From Bacillus mobilis (lineage in GTDB: Bacteria; Bacillota; Bacilli; Bacillales; Bacillaceae_G): 64,000 nucleotides of DNA. Shown here one piece after another: positions 20,730 through 29,284 of this stretch (position 1 is its first letter; every line of letters starts with the position of its first letter). The stretch lies in assembly GCF_001884045.1 (NCBI RefSeq), contig NZ_MACF01000123.1, positions 171,353 to 235,352 of the forward strand, in the 5' to 3' direction. The notes beneath the pieces were generated by a model. It worked only from the letters and a program-made list of their open reading frames with translations, had not been told where the DNA came from and searched no databases. The translations under genes and the position numbers were made by a program.

Positions 20730-21305
20730 TTATTTTTTTGCAAGTTTTAACTTAACTTCAACTTCATTTAACGTAGATAAAGCGAGAACAATATGTTGAT
20801 CCGCAAGTCCTAAAGCATGTTTAGTATTTTCAATTGTTTCATTTGATGGAGTAGAGTTATTTGCTCCGTCTATGATTAAATCTGCTGCATTTTTCATAAA
20901 TTTAGAAGCAGTCTTAAATTCAGTTGTGAAATAAACTAGTTGTTCTTGTATTTGTACTTCCGATATATTTTCATTAATTTTCAAAGTATCTATTTCGTTT
21001 ATAATTTTTTCGTATTGCTTGGAAATAGCAGTCATTGTGACTAATAGTTTATCTTTGTCTACTGAATCTGCGTTCGTGTTAATCTCTTCCCAGGCAGGCA
21101 ACCAATCTTTTTCGATGATGTCATTATAATTTGTCGTTAATTCATCAATTTTTGGTTGTAATTTAGTTTTAAAACTTTTTGTATCAATTGTTTCTACGGT
21201 AGTTTTTTCGTTAATTTTTTTATCTGTGGTTGTGTAGAAAATCGTACAGGTAATAATAAAAATAGAAATAACTATTGTCCATTTATTAAAAAATAATTTC
21301 TTCAA
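20730..21305 (-). CDS. membrane-anchored hypothetical protein
   Basis: A 191-residue protein with an N-terminal hydrophobic segment (residues ~9-25, with a Cys at position 20 but no typical lipobox) and a long helical, acidic extracytoplasmic part rich in Asn, Lys and Thr. Heptad-like spacing in the 45-190 region suggests a coiled-coil or helical bundle. I do not recognise the family. The start is supported by a GGAGGTATTACCC ribosome binding site. It is divergent from the next gene, another small membrane-anchored protein. Confidence 0.65.
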   Translation of the reverse strand: MKKLFFNKWTIVISIFIITCTIFYTTTDKKINEKTTVETIDTKSFKTKLQPKIDELTTNYNDIIEKDWLPAWEEINTNADSVDKDKLLVTMTAISKQYEKIINEIDTLKINENISEVQIQEQLVYFTTEFKTASKFMKNAADLIIDGANNSTPSNETIENTKHALGLADQHIVLALSTLNEVEVKLKLAKK

Positions 21306-21473
21306 TGGGTAATACCTCCAAAAATAAATATCTTTTAATTATAATATATAACAATAATATTGTTGATAATAGAGAAAATAGTCTGGAATTGATTTAAATT
21401 ATATTTTTTCTATACATAAATAATTAAAATAAGTAAAATGGTGAAAGTAATATAAGAGAAAAGAGGGTTTTTA

Positions 21474-21812
21474 GTGAAAATGAATAGAAAAAAACTAGTT
21501 TCAAATATTTCAATGGCCATGCTATTAGTTAGCTTATTTGCACTCATATATCTGGACAAAGAATCTAAAATTGAAGATTTTCCAGTACCAATGTCAGCAA
21601 TCTATATTAACGATGATAAGGAAGAGGATTATAAATATATAAGTGTAATGCCTATTACAAAGGCAAGTGGATGGGAGAACTTAGGGGAAAACGGGCATAC
21701 TGTTAGTTTTAAAAAAGGAGAGAGGAAGGTAACTGTATTACATTATCCAGGAGAAATTACGTATTCTATATTTGAGCAAAAGATGAATAAGGGAGATAAG
21801 AAAAAGGTGTAA
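21474..21812 (+). CDS. small membrane-anchored hypothetical protein
   Basis: A 112-residue protein with a positively charged N-terminus and one membrane segment (SMAMLLVSLFALIYL), then a ~85-residue soluble domain rich in charged residues. The start is GTG 21474, seven bases after AAGAGGG; an ATG two codons later is too far from that site. I do not recognise the family. It is monocistronic, with weak T-rich sequence after the stop. Confidence 0.6.
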   Translation: MKMNRKKLVSNISMAMLLVSLFALIYLDKESKIEDFPVPMSAIYINDDKEEDYKYISVMPITKASGWENLGENGHTVSFKKGERKVTVLHYPGEITYSIFEQKMNKGDKKKV

Positions 21813-22007
21813 TTCGTTACGGGCTACATCTTTTCTTTTTTATTCTGAATTATTTGAAATAAAATCAAATAGATGGTTTGATAGATGTAGTGATAAATAG
21901 GATTCGTTCTGTATGTGGATAAGGAGTATTGAAGGGAACATAAAATTATTATGTAAACTAAAGGTTGTAGGTGGAAGATAAATTATATCCTAAGGGGGGA
22001 ATTAAAA

Positions 22008-22628
22008 ATGTTACTAAAAACAATCTATTGTAAAGTGGAAGAAGAGAAAAAAAACTTATTTTCAAAAGCACAAGAAAAATGGCGTGATATACAGCATCTA
22101 GATGGATTTCAAGGACAATTTGGTGGATGGAATAAAAATGAGGCATGTGTATTTGCTTTATGGGAAGATCGAGGTGCATATCAATCATTTATGAATGGTT
22201 CTCACGATACCATTTATGTAAATAGTAATCAAGAGGATACGTTTCTTTCATGTGAAATTGAATTGTTTCAAACGTTGTATGATATTACTGATATGCCTTT
22301 GAAAAACGTTGTTACAGAAGGGGCATTCGTCAGAGTTGCTATATGTGATGTAAAGGTTGGAAAGGAAAAGTATTTTTTACATAAACAAGAAACAATTTGG
22401 AATACAGGAATGGAAAAAGCAAAAGGGATGTTAGCTGGATTTGTTGGGAAGTCTTTAAAAACTGAAAATCGTTACATAGTGTTAACTTATTGGAAAGATG
22501 AAATGGCACATCAAAATTATGTAGAAGAGATTTTCCCTGATTTGTATAAACTAGCTAATATTCATGATGACTTAGAAGATATACGAGGTAAACAAGCTAT
22601 ATGTAAGGAAGAGTGGCTTGTATATTAA
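22008..22628 (+). CDS. YdbC-like protein with ABM-type fold (DUF4937-like)
   Basis: A 206-residue protein made of two related halves. Each has the pattern of a dimeric alpha-beta barrel: a strand, a long helix ending in W, then GFxGxFGGW (residues ~34-43) or GFVGKSL, then Y(W)KDE. This resembles YdbC/DUF4937 proteins and antibiotic-biosynthesis-monooxygenase-like folds. No catalytic role can be read. The ribosome binding site is AAGGGGGGA before ATG 22008. It is monocistronic and sits upstream of rluF. Confidence 0.55.
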   Translation: MLLKTIYCKVEEEKKNLFSKAQEKWRDIQHLDGFQGQFGGWNKNEACVFALWEDRGAYQSFMNGSHDTIYVNSNQEDTFLSCEIELFQTLYDITDMPLKNVVTEGAFVRVAICDVKVGKEKYFLHKQETIWNTGMEKAKGMLAGFVGKSLKTENRYIVLTYWKDEMAHQNYVEEIFPDLYKLANIHDDLEDIRGKQAICKEEWLVY

Positions 22629-22814
22629 GTGTACAAAACGTGCATAAATGAATGTATAATAAAGATATTTTCTTATAAACGAGTAATTAATAGAAGACGT
22701 TATATACCCTTTCATGTTAATATATTTAAGTTATAATAGAAGGCTTACCCTTTTGTATTGTACGGTAGAAGCAGTGTGAGCTTGAAATTTTGTTTAGAAA
22801 AGGATGTGCCTAAT

Positions 22815-23522
22815 TTGCGTATCAATAAATTTATTAGTGAAGCTGGAAAAGCGTCTCGACGTGGAGCAGATAAATTAATTAATGAGAGAAGAGTAATTAT
22901 TAACGGTAAGGTTGCAAAAATTGGTGACCAAGTCAATCCAGGTGATGATGTACGCGTAAATGGAGAGCAACTTCGTATTGCTCGAGATCACGTATATATT
23001 GCTTTAAATAAACCAGTAGGTATTACATGTACGAGTGAAAAAGCTGTAAAAGGTAACATTATCGATTTAGTGAACCATCCTTTACGAATTAGTCATATTG
23101 GACGTCTTGATAAAGACTCAGACGGTTTAATTTTGTTAACGAATGATGGTGATATCGTTAATGAAATTTTACGTGCTGAAAACAAACATGAGAAAGAATA
23201 TATCGTTTCAGTAGATAAGCCAATTACACCTGATTTCTTAGAAAAAATGGCAGCTGGTGTGAAGATTTTAGGAACGAAAACACTTCCTTGTGAGATCACA
23301 CAGTTATCAAAATATGAGTTCAACATTATTTTAACCCAAGGGCTAAATCGCCAAATTCGTCGTATGTGTGAGGCTTTAGGTTATCAAGTATACACGTTAA
23401 AACGTACGAGAATTATGAATATTGAATTGAATAATTTACCTGTTGGACAGTGGAGAGATTTATCGAAGAAAGAGAAACGACGTCTATTTTCAGACTTAAA
23501 TTACGAACCACAAGATTGGTAA
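22815..23522 (+). CDS. rluF: 23S rRNA pseudouridine synthase RluF
   Basis: A ~235-residue pseudouridine synthase with an N-terminal S4 RNA-binding domain (LRINKFISEAGKASRRGADKLI) and a catalytic domain with the motif GRLDKDSDGLILLTNDG, whose Asp is the catalytic residue. It modifies 23S rRNA, probably U2604 by analogy. I choose TTG 22815, ten bases after AAAAGGA, because it gives the family-typical start. GTG 22806 (too close to the AAGG) and the longer TTG 22758 are alternatives. A good terminator follows. Confidence 0.85.
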   Translation: MRINKFISEAGKASRRGADKLINERRVIINGKVAKIGDQVNPGDDVRVNGEQLRIARDHVYIALNKPVGITCTSEKAVKGNIIDLVNHPLRISHIGRLDKDSDGLILLTNDGDIVNEILRAENKHEKEYIVSVDKPITPDFLEKMAAGVKILGTKTLPCEITQLSKYEFNIILTQGLNRQIRRMCEALGYQVYTLKRTRIMNIELNNLPVGQWRDLSKKEKRRLFSDLNYEPQDW

Positions 23523-23535
23523 AATTGAGAAGGGG

Positions 23536-23568
23536 AAACCAAGAATCTATTTTTGGTTTCTTTTTTTA
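23536..23568 (+). terminator. rluF terminator
   Basis: The hairpin GAAACCAA/TTGGTTTC is followed by a run of T residues. Confidence 0.85.
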
Positions 23569-23594
23569 TTAAATAAAAAAACTTTTTTAAACAC

Positions 23595-23623
23595 TTGCAA
23601 TAATAAAATGAATAGGATATAGT
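23595..23623 (+). promoter_or_regulatory. promoter of the T-box/thrS transcript
   Basis: TTGCAA (23595-23600), a 17-base spacer and TATAGT (23618-23623) lie about 30 bases upstream of the first T-box. Confidence 0.65.
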
Positions 23624-23651
23624 AAATAACAATTAATGGATGTACTCATAA

Positions 23652-23897
23652 AAGCAAAGAAAAGGACACGAGTTATTTTGCCCGGTTATACAGAGAGGGA
23701 AGGAAAGCTGAGAACTTCCTAACGCAGAAAAATAACTTACCACCTTAGAGCTGCACTAGGGAAATTAAGTATCTAGTGCCGTGTAAGCGACGTTATCGCA
23801 AAAGAAGCCATTATGTTTTTTATGATGGGAATCTGGGTGGAACCACGAATATAAGCATATTCGTCCCTAATTTTTAGGGATGAATATGCTTTTTTGC
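23652..23897 (+). ncRNA. T-box riboswitch 1 (threonine)
   Basis: A full T-box leader. Stem I is closed by GTTATTTT (23672-23679) and AAAATAAC (23729-23736). The specifier loop contains ACC (Thr) at 23739-23741 followed by a purine. The conserved T-box GGGTGGAACCACG is at 23835-23847, and a long terminator stem (GCATATTCGTCCCTAA/TTAGGGATGAATATGC) with a T-tract ends at about 23896. Uncharged tRNA-Thr binding would favour antitermination. Confidence 0.95.
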
Positions 23898-23911
23898 ATT
23901 CAATTTCATAA

Positions 23912-24155
23912 TAAGCGAAGAAAAGGACACGAGTTATTTTACCCGGTTATACAGAGAAGGAAGGAAAGCTGAGAACTTCCTAACGCAGAAAAATAACTTA
24001 CCACCTTAGAGCTGCACTGGGGAAATTAAGTATCTAGTGCCGTGTAAACGACGTTACCGTAAAAGAAGCCATTGTATGTTTACGATGGGAATCTGGGTGG
24101 AACCACGGGTATAAGCACACTCGTCCCTATTTTAGGGATGAGTGTGCTTTTTATT
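23912..24155 (+). ncRNA. T-box riboswitch 2 (threonine)
   Basis: This is a near-copy of T-box 1, differing by scattered substitutions, with specifier ACC at 24000-24002, T-box GGGTGGAACCACG at 24095-24107 and a terminator GCACACTCGTCCCTA/TAGGGATGAGTGTGC ending near 24153. In tandem the two must both read through, which sharpens the response to uncharged tRNA-Thr. Confidence 0.95.
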
Positions 24156-24175
24156 ATGAAATGGAGAGATGAAAA

Positions 24176-26095
24176 ATGAAAGAACAAATGATTGAAATTA
24201 AATTTCCAGATGGTAGTGTTAAAGAATTTGCAAAAGGAATTACTTTAGAAGAAATTGCTGGATCCATTAGCAGTAGTTTGAAAAAGAAAGCAGTAGCGGG
24301 GAAAGTAAATAATCAGTTATATGATTTACGCCGAAATATTGAAGAAAATGCGGAAGTAGAAATCGTTACTATAGATTCAAATGAAGGGGTAGAAATTGCA
24401 AGACATTCTGCGGCACATATTTTAGCGCAAGCTGTAAAGAGAATGTATGGCAATGTAAACCTTGGTGTAGGGCCTGTTATTGAAAATGGATTTTATTATG
24501 ATATGGATCTTCCAAGTAGTGTGAACGTAGAAGATTTACCGAAAATCGAAAAAGAAATGAAAAAGATTATAAATGAAAATGTAAAAATAGAGCGAGTTGA
24601 AGTCTCAAGAGAAGAGGCGAAAAAACTGTTTCATGAAATGAATGATCACCTGAAATTAGAATTGTTAGAAGCAATTCCTAGTGGGGAAAGTGTAACACTA
24701 TATAAACAAGGTGAATTTGTAGATTTATGTAGAGGACCACACATACCGTCAACAGGCTATTTGAAAGCATTCCAATTAACTCACGTTTCCGGTGCATATT
24801 GGCGAGGTGATAGTAACAATCAAGTGCTTCAGCGTATATATGGCGTTTCATTCTCTTCCCAAAAAGAATTAGAAGAGTATTTACATTTCGTTGAAGAAGC
24901 CGCAAAGAGAAATCATCGTAAGTTAGGTAGTGAGCTAGAGTTATTTATGTTTTCAGAAGAGGCTCCGGGAATGCCATTTTATTTACCGAAAGGCCAGATT
25001 ATCCGAAATGAATTAGAAGCATTTTTAAGAGAAATTCAAAAAGAGTATAAGTATCAAGAAGTACGTACTCCGTTTATGATGAACCAAGAATTATGGGAGA
25101 AATCAGGGCACTGGGGACATTACAAGGATAACATGTATTTCTCAGAGGTAGACAATAAAAGCTTTGCATTAAAACCGATGAACTGCCCAGGACATATGCT
25201 AATGTTCAAAAATAAATTACATTCTTATCGTGAATTACCAATTCGTATGTGTGAGTTTGGTCAAGTACACCGACACGAATTTAGCGGGGCATTAAACGGA
25301 TTATTAAGAGTACGTACTTTCTGCCAAGATGATGCTCATTTATTTGTAACTCCAGAACAAATTGAAGATGAAATTAAATCCGTAATAGCGCAAATTGATT
25401 ACGTTTATAAAACTTTTGGATTCGAATATGAAGTAGAGCTTTCTACTCGTCCAGAAGATTCAATGGGGGATGATAAGTTATGGGAGCAAGCAGAGGCGTC
25501 TTTAGCAAATGTATTACATTCATTGCATTATAAATATAGACTAAATGAAGGTGAAGGTGCATTTTACGGACCGAAAATCGATTTTCATATTAAAGACGCT
25601 TTAAATAGAAGTCATCAGTGCGGAACAATCCAGCTAGATTTCCAAATGCCAGAGAAGTTTGATTTAAATTATATAGATGAGAAGAATGAAAAGAAAAGAC
25701 CAGTTGTTATTCACCGGGCAGTATTAGGATCTTTAGATCGTTTCTTAGCTATATTAATTGAACATTTTGGAGGTGCATTCCCGGCATGGGTAGCACCAGT
25801 TCAAGTAAAAGTCATTCCTGTTTCAAATGCAGTTCATGTACAATATGCAGATGAAGTTGCAGATAAATTAGCACAAGCTGGTGTTCGTGTAGAACGAGAT
25901 ATGCGAGAAGAAAAATTAGGATATAAAATAAGAGAAGCACAAATGCAAAAAGTTCCTTATGTTCTTGTTATTGGGGATAAGGAAATGGAGAACGGAGCTG
26001 TAAATGTACGTAAATATGGGGAAGAAAAATCAGAAGTTATTGAATTAGGTGTATTTGTGGAAAGTATGAAAGAGGAAATAAATAATCGGAAATAG
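24176..26095 (+). CDS. thrS: threonyl-tRNA synthetase (possibly the second, T-box controlled copy)
   Basis: A 639-residue class II synthetase that charges tRNA-Thr. It has an N-terminal TGS domain (1-62), an editing domain (HSAAHILAQA near 77), a catalytic core and an anticodon-binding C-terminus. The zinc ligands appear as Cys337 (NCPGH), His388 (DDAHLF) and His513 (VIHRAVLGS). Start ATG 24176 follows GGAGAG. Two T-boxes upstream make it responsive to threonine starvation. B. subtilis has thrS and an inducible thrZ, and this gene's isolated context suggests a thrZ-like role, which is inference. Confidence 0.93.
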   Translation: MKEQMIEIKFPDGSVKEFAKGITLEEIAGSISSSLKKKAVAGKVNNQLYDLRRNIEENAEVEIVTIDSNEGVEIARHSAAHILAQAVKRMYGNVNLGVGPVIENGFYYDMDLPSSVNVEDLPKIEKEMKKIINENVKIERVEVSREEAKKLFHEMNDHLKLELLEAIPSGESVTLYKQGEFVDLCRGPHIPSTGYLKAFQLTHVSGAYWRGDSNNQVLQRIYGVSFSSQKELEEYLHFVEEAAKRNHRKLGSELELFMFSEEAPGMPFYLPKGQIIRNELEAFLREIQKEYKYQEVRTPFMMNQELWEKSGHWGHYKDNMYFSEVDNKSFALKPMNCPGHMLMFKNKLHSYRELPIRMCEFGQVHRHEFSGALNGLLRVRTFCQDDAHLFVTPEQIEDEIKSVIAQIDYVYKTFGFEYEVELSTRPEDSMGDDKLWEQAEASLANVLHSLHYKYRLNEGEGAFYGPKIDFHIKDALNRSHQCGTIQLDFQMPEKFDLNYIDEKNEKKRPVVIHRAVLGSLDRFLAILIEHFGGAFPAWVAPVQVKVIPVSNAVHVQYADEVADKLAQAGVRVERDMREEKLGYKIREAQMQKVPYVLVIGDKEMENGAVNVRKYGEEKSEVIELGVFVESMKEEINNRK

Positions 26096-26106
26096 AGTTT
26101 GAAAAG

Positions 26107-26142
26107 AAAACACACCACTTCAAAATGGTGTGTTTTCTTTTT
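26107..26142 (+). terminator. thrS terminator
   Basis: The hairpin AAAACACACCA/TGGTGTGTTTT is followed by CTTTTTT. Confidence 0.85.
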
Positions 26143-26165
26143 TACCTTACAAAAATGTAAGGTAA
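26142..26165. repeat. perfect palindrome upstream of the BceAB-like genes
   Basis: TTACCTTAC (26142-26150) and GTAAGGTAA (26157-26165) are exact inverted copies around AAAAAT. It abuts the thrS terminator and lies ~180 bases upstream of the ABC ATPase gene. It could be an operator, or a second hairpin that strengthens termination. No gene is visible in the 26166-26347 stretch. Confidence 0.5.
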
Positions 26166-26347
26166 ATGTAAGCGAAATCGAAGGAACGAGTGTTAGAAAA
26201 GTGAGAATATGAAATAGGAAAAAGGTATGCGTAACTCGTACAATACTTTCTGGTTGAAAAATTAAAAAATTCTTAAGGATTTACATGAGAAAAAGATAAG
26301 AAATATGTGAGAAATTAAATTTATACAAAAGGGATGGAGTGAAAGAG

Positions 26348-27115
26348 ATGTCAACAAATGTAGTTACTGTAGAAAGTGTAGAAAAAACGTATGGGAAAAG
26401 AAATGAGAATCAGTCAAAAGCATTAAGGGGTGTGTCATTAAGTATTAAAGAAGGGGAATTCGTCGGGATTATGGGTCCTTCTGGCTCTGGAAAAACGACA
26501 CTACTTAATGTGATTAGTACACTGGATCAAGCGACAGGTGGCAGTGTGACAATAGCTGGCACAAATATTACTTCAATGAAGGGGAATGCTTTATCAGATT
26601 TTCGATCTCAAAAATTAGGGTTCATTTTTCAAGATTTTAACTTACTAGAAAACTTATCAATTTATGAAAATATCGCTTTACCACTTTCTTTGCAAGGAGT
26701 ACCTTCAAGTGAGATTACTGGAAAGGTGAATGAGGTTGCGAAGAAATTAGGGATTACTGAAATTTTAACGAAATATCCAACTGCTGTTTCTGGTGGACAA
26801 AAGCAAAGAACAGCGGCAGCTCGAGCTTTAGTACATAATCCAGCAATCGTATTAGCAGATGAACCGACAGGAGCGCTTGATAGTAAAAATGCAAAAAGCT
26901 TATTAGAAGCGATGCAAGATTTACATGAAAATCACAATGTAAGTATTTTAATGGTAACGCACGATGCGTTTAGTGCCAGTTATTGTGAACGTATTTTATT
27001 TATTCAAGATGGCCTTCTATATAAAGAGTTAATGCGTCAAGGAACGCGAGAAAATTTCTATCAAGATATTTTAGGTGTGCTCGCTCATATGGGCTCAGCT
27101 GCTGAGTCTAAGTAG
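26348..27115 (+). CDS. ABC transporter ATP-binding protein (BceA-like)
   Basis: A 255-residue ATPase of the MacB/BceA type, which with the next gene forms a peptide-antibiotic detoxification or export transporter. Walker A is GPSGSGKTT, the signature is VSGGQKQR, Walker B is ALVHNPAIVLADEPTGALD, and the closing H-loop is MVTHD. The start is ATG 26348 behind GGAG; an in-frame GTG at 26339 is an alternative. The gene is close to its permease (13 bases). No histidine kinase or response regulator sits beside it, unlike many Bce modules. Confidence 0.88.
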   Translation: MSTNVVTVESVEKTYGKRNENQSKALRGVSLSIKEGEFVGIMGPSGSGKTTLLNVISTLDQATGGSVTIAGTNITSMKGNALSDFRSQKLGFIFQDFNLLENLSIYENIALPLSLQGVPSSEITGKVNEVAKKLGITEILTKYPTAVSGGQKQRTAAARALVHNPAIVLADEPTGALDSKNAKSLLEAMQDLHENHNVSILMVTHDAFSASYCERILFIQDGLLYKELMRQGTRENFYQDILGVLAHMGSAAESK

Positions 27116-27128
27116 GGGAGGCGAGACT

Positions 27129-29012
27129 ATGTTATTCAAATTATCACGTCATAGTATGAAAAAAATGTTAAAAGATTATATGGTTTTACTTATTGGTCTC
27201 GTTATTAGTATTAGTATCTTCTACATGTTCCAAACGATGGCGATGAATAGTGAATTTACGAAGGATAATAGTCTTATTAGTAGTATTAGACTCGTATTCT
27301 GGGTAGGTGCCATCCTATTATCGTTTATTACTGTATTTTATATTATATATGCCAATTCTTTCTTGCTCACATTAAGAAGAAAAGAACTCGGTATGTACAT
27401 GATGCTCGGTGCGAAAAAGAGAAAAGTAGCACAATTATTATTTATTGAAACATTCGGTATGGGTATTGTTAGTATTATTATCGGGATTTTAGTAGGGATG
27501 TTACTTGCAAGTGTAGCAGGAAACTTTTTAATGAATGGTATGGAAATTTCAGCGAAAGGTAGTTACTCATCTGTATATACACCAGCAATCTTAGTTACAG
27601 CTATTTTCTTCTTAATACTATTTTTTATTACTGGTTTAATGAATAGCATCCGGTTATTACGTAAAACAGAACTAGAGTTAATTCGTGAAGATGAAACACT
27701 AGATGAAGTGAAGAAAAGTAAAACTCGTATTATTATAATGACAGTACTCGGTATATTGCTAGTAAGTACAGGATACTATTTTATGGTAAATATAAAAACA
27801 TTTGCCGAACTTGGCTTTATAATAGCGACAATCGTTACAACACTTGGAACATATTTTATCTTTAGTTCATTGCTCCCGTTTTTTGTGATGAAAATTAAAG
27901 GGAATAAAAAACGAAATGAAACGGGCTTAAATAGTTTTACATATGCCCAGCTACGTTTTCGAGTAAATAGTTTATCGAGAGTATTAGGTACGGTAGCGAT
28001 GTTAATTGCATTAGGTGCAGGAGCAATGACGGCAGGTATGGCGTTCCAAAAAAATGTAGGTATTATGACAGACTTTTCTCGTGTATATGATGTTGTAATT
28101 CATGATCCAAATGATCAAGACTCAGCGGCCTTAAAAGAAATGGAAATTGTGGAAGAAAGCAAATATAAGTATAAAGTAGATGGAGAAGCGGTTTATTATT
28201 TACGTAACGACTTAACTGCGAAACCACCACTTGTTTCCGATCACTTTGATACAAAAACTTTAAAAGAGCCTGCTCGTAAACGTGTGGCTGAATCTTTAAC
28301 TGAACCTGTATATTCTGCTTTGGAAGCTCCCGAAGCAGCGAATAAGCTTCCTCGTATGCCACAAGATTGGGAAGATGCGGTTGTAAGAGAAATACAAATT
28401 ACACATAATCAATTTAACGGAAAACCTGTAAGAATTGCTGATGAAGAACACTACAAAGCAGTTCAAGGAACGGAACATAGTGTAACATTAGCAATAGTAG
28501 ATGATATGAAAAAATATAAACCATTGTTGCTCGATATAGATAAGAGGCAAAAAGAATTAATTGAAACAACAACAGGTACAAAAGTAGAACTATATACAAA
28601 AATGACAATTTATCAGTTTATGAACAGTTTCATGAGTGGAACAATGTTTATGGGATTTTTCCTTGGAATTGCCTTTTTAGCAATGATGGCAAGTTCGCTA
28701 ATGTTCAAAATATTAACAGGTGCTTCTCGTGATGTACGCCGTTATGAAATGTTACGAAAAATCGGTGTGAGACGTAGTATGTTAACAAAAAGTATATATA
28801 AAGAAATTTCATATTTATTTATCTTCCCAGCGATTATTGGAATTTCCCACGTGTTAGTAGGGCTTAACTTATTCAGCTTTATACTAGTTGACCCGTTTGT
28901 AAAGGTGTGGGTGCCGATAGGGATTTTCTTAGTCATTTATTTCATCTATTACTGGATTACTGTCCAACTTTATAAAGGTATGGTAATGCCGAAAGAAGAA
29001 GTAGCGAAATAG
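27129..29012 (+). CDS. ABC transporter permease (BceB/FtsX-like)
   Basis: A 627-residue permease with ten likely membrane segments: one, then three N-terminal helices, three middle helices, an extracytoplasmic domain of ~200 residues (~315-515), then three C-terminal helices. The FtsX-type motifs LGAKKRKVAQL and LRKIGVRRSM are visible. In BceB proteins the large loop senses antimicrobial peptides such as bacitracin, so this is the likely function. The start is ATG 27129 after GGGGAGGCGAGAC, not the upstream in-frame ATG. A strong terminator follows. Confidence 0.85.
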   Translation: MLFKLSRHSMKKMLKDYMVLLIGLVISISIFYMFQTMAMNSEFTKDNSLISSIRLVFWVGAILLSFITVFYIIYANSFLLTLRRKELGMYMMLGAKKRKVAQLLFIETFGMGIVSIIIGILVGMLLASVAGNFLMNGMEISAKGSYSSVYTPAILVTAIFFLILFFITGLMNSIRLLRKTELELIREDETLDEVKKSKTRIIIMTVLGILLVSTGYYFMVNIKTFAELGFIIATIVTTLGTYFIFSSLLPFFVMKIKGNKKRNETGLNSFTYAQLRFRVNSLSRVLGTVAMLIALGAGAMTAGMAFQKNVGIMTDFSRVYDVVIHDPNDQDSAALKEMEIVEESKYKYKVDGEAVYYLRNDLTAKPPLVSDHFDTKTLKEPARKRVAESLTEPVYSALEAPEAANKLPRMPQDWEDAVVREIQITHNQFNGKPVRIADEEHYKAVQGTEHSVTLAIVDDMKKYKPLLLDIDKRQKELIETTTGTKVELYTKMTIYQFMNSFMSGTMFMGFFLGIAFLAMMASSLMFKILTGASRDVRRYEMLRKIGVRRSMLTKSIYKEISYLFIFPAIIGISHVLVGLNLFSFILVDPFVKVWVPIGIFLVIYFIYYWITVQLYKGMVMPKEEVAK

Positions 29013-29018
29013 TTTAAG

Positions 29019-29055
29019 AAAAGAGCCCTTGTTTAGAAAACAAGGGCTCTTTTCT
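29019..29055 (+). terminator. terminator after the ABC permease
   Basis: The hairpin AAAAGAGCCCTTGTTT/AACAAGGGCTCTTTT is followed by T residues. Confidence 0.9.
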
Positions 29056-29106
29056 ATATTTGTAATACATTGTGAATGAGTTTCTCTACGAATTGTGTAT
29101 TGAAAA

Positions 29107-29164
29107 TTAAGAAAATATTAAGAGTTTATATAGCGGAAAGTTAAGAAGTGTATGGGATATTAAG
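29107..29164. repeat. four TTAAG direct repeats upstream of the hydrolase gene
   Basis: TTAAG occurs at 29107, 29118, 29141 and 29160, with spacings of 11, 23 and 19 bases. Three of the four read TTAAGA and the two first are one helical turn apart. Such spacing is typical of OmpR-type response-regulator sites, but in AT-rich DNA chance is possible. Confidence 0.3.
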
Positions 29165-29284
29165 AATGTGCAAACGAGCAAGATGAAATTAGAGAGAGAA
29201 ATTGTTATATGTTCATATTATTTTGAGGGAGTTTTACAGAATTAAATTGATGTTTTTATAAATTTTAAAGAAAGGAGACTACTT

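Noticed and set aside
23652-24155. The long direct repeat as a mobile or CRISPR-like repeat
   Set aside because: It is explained by two T-box leaders with conserved specifier, T-box and terminator elements.
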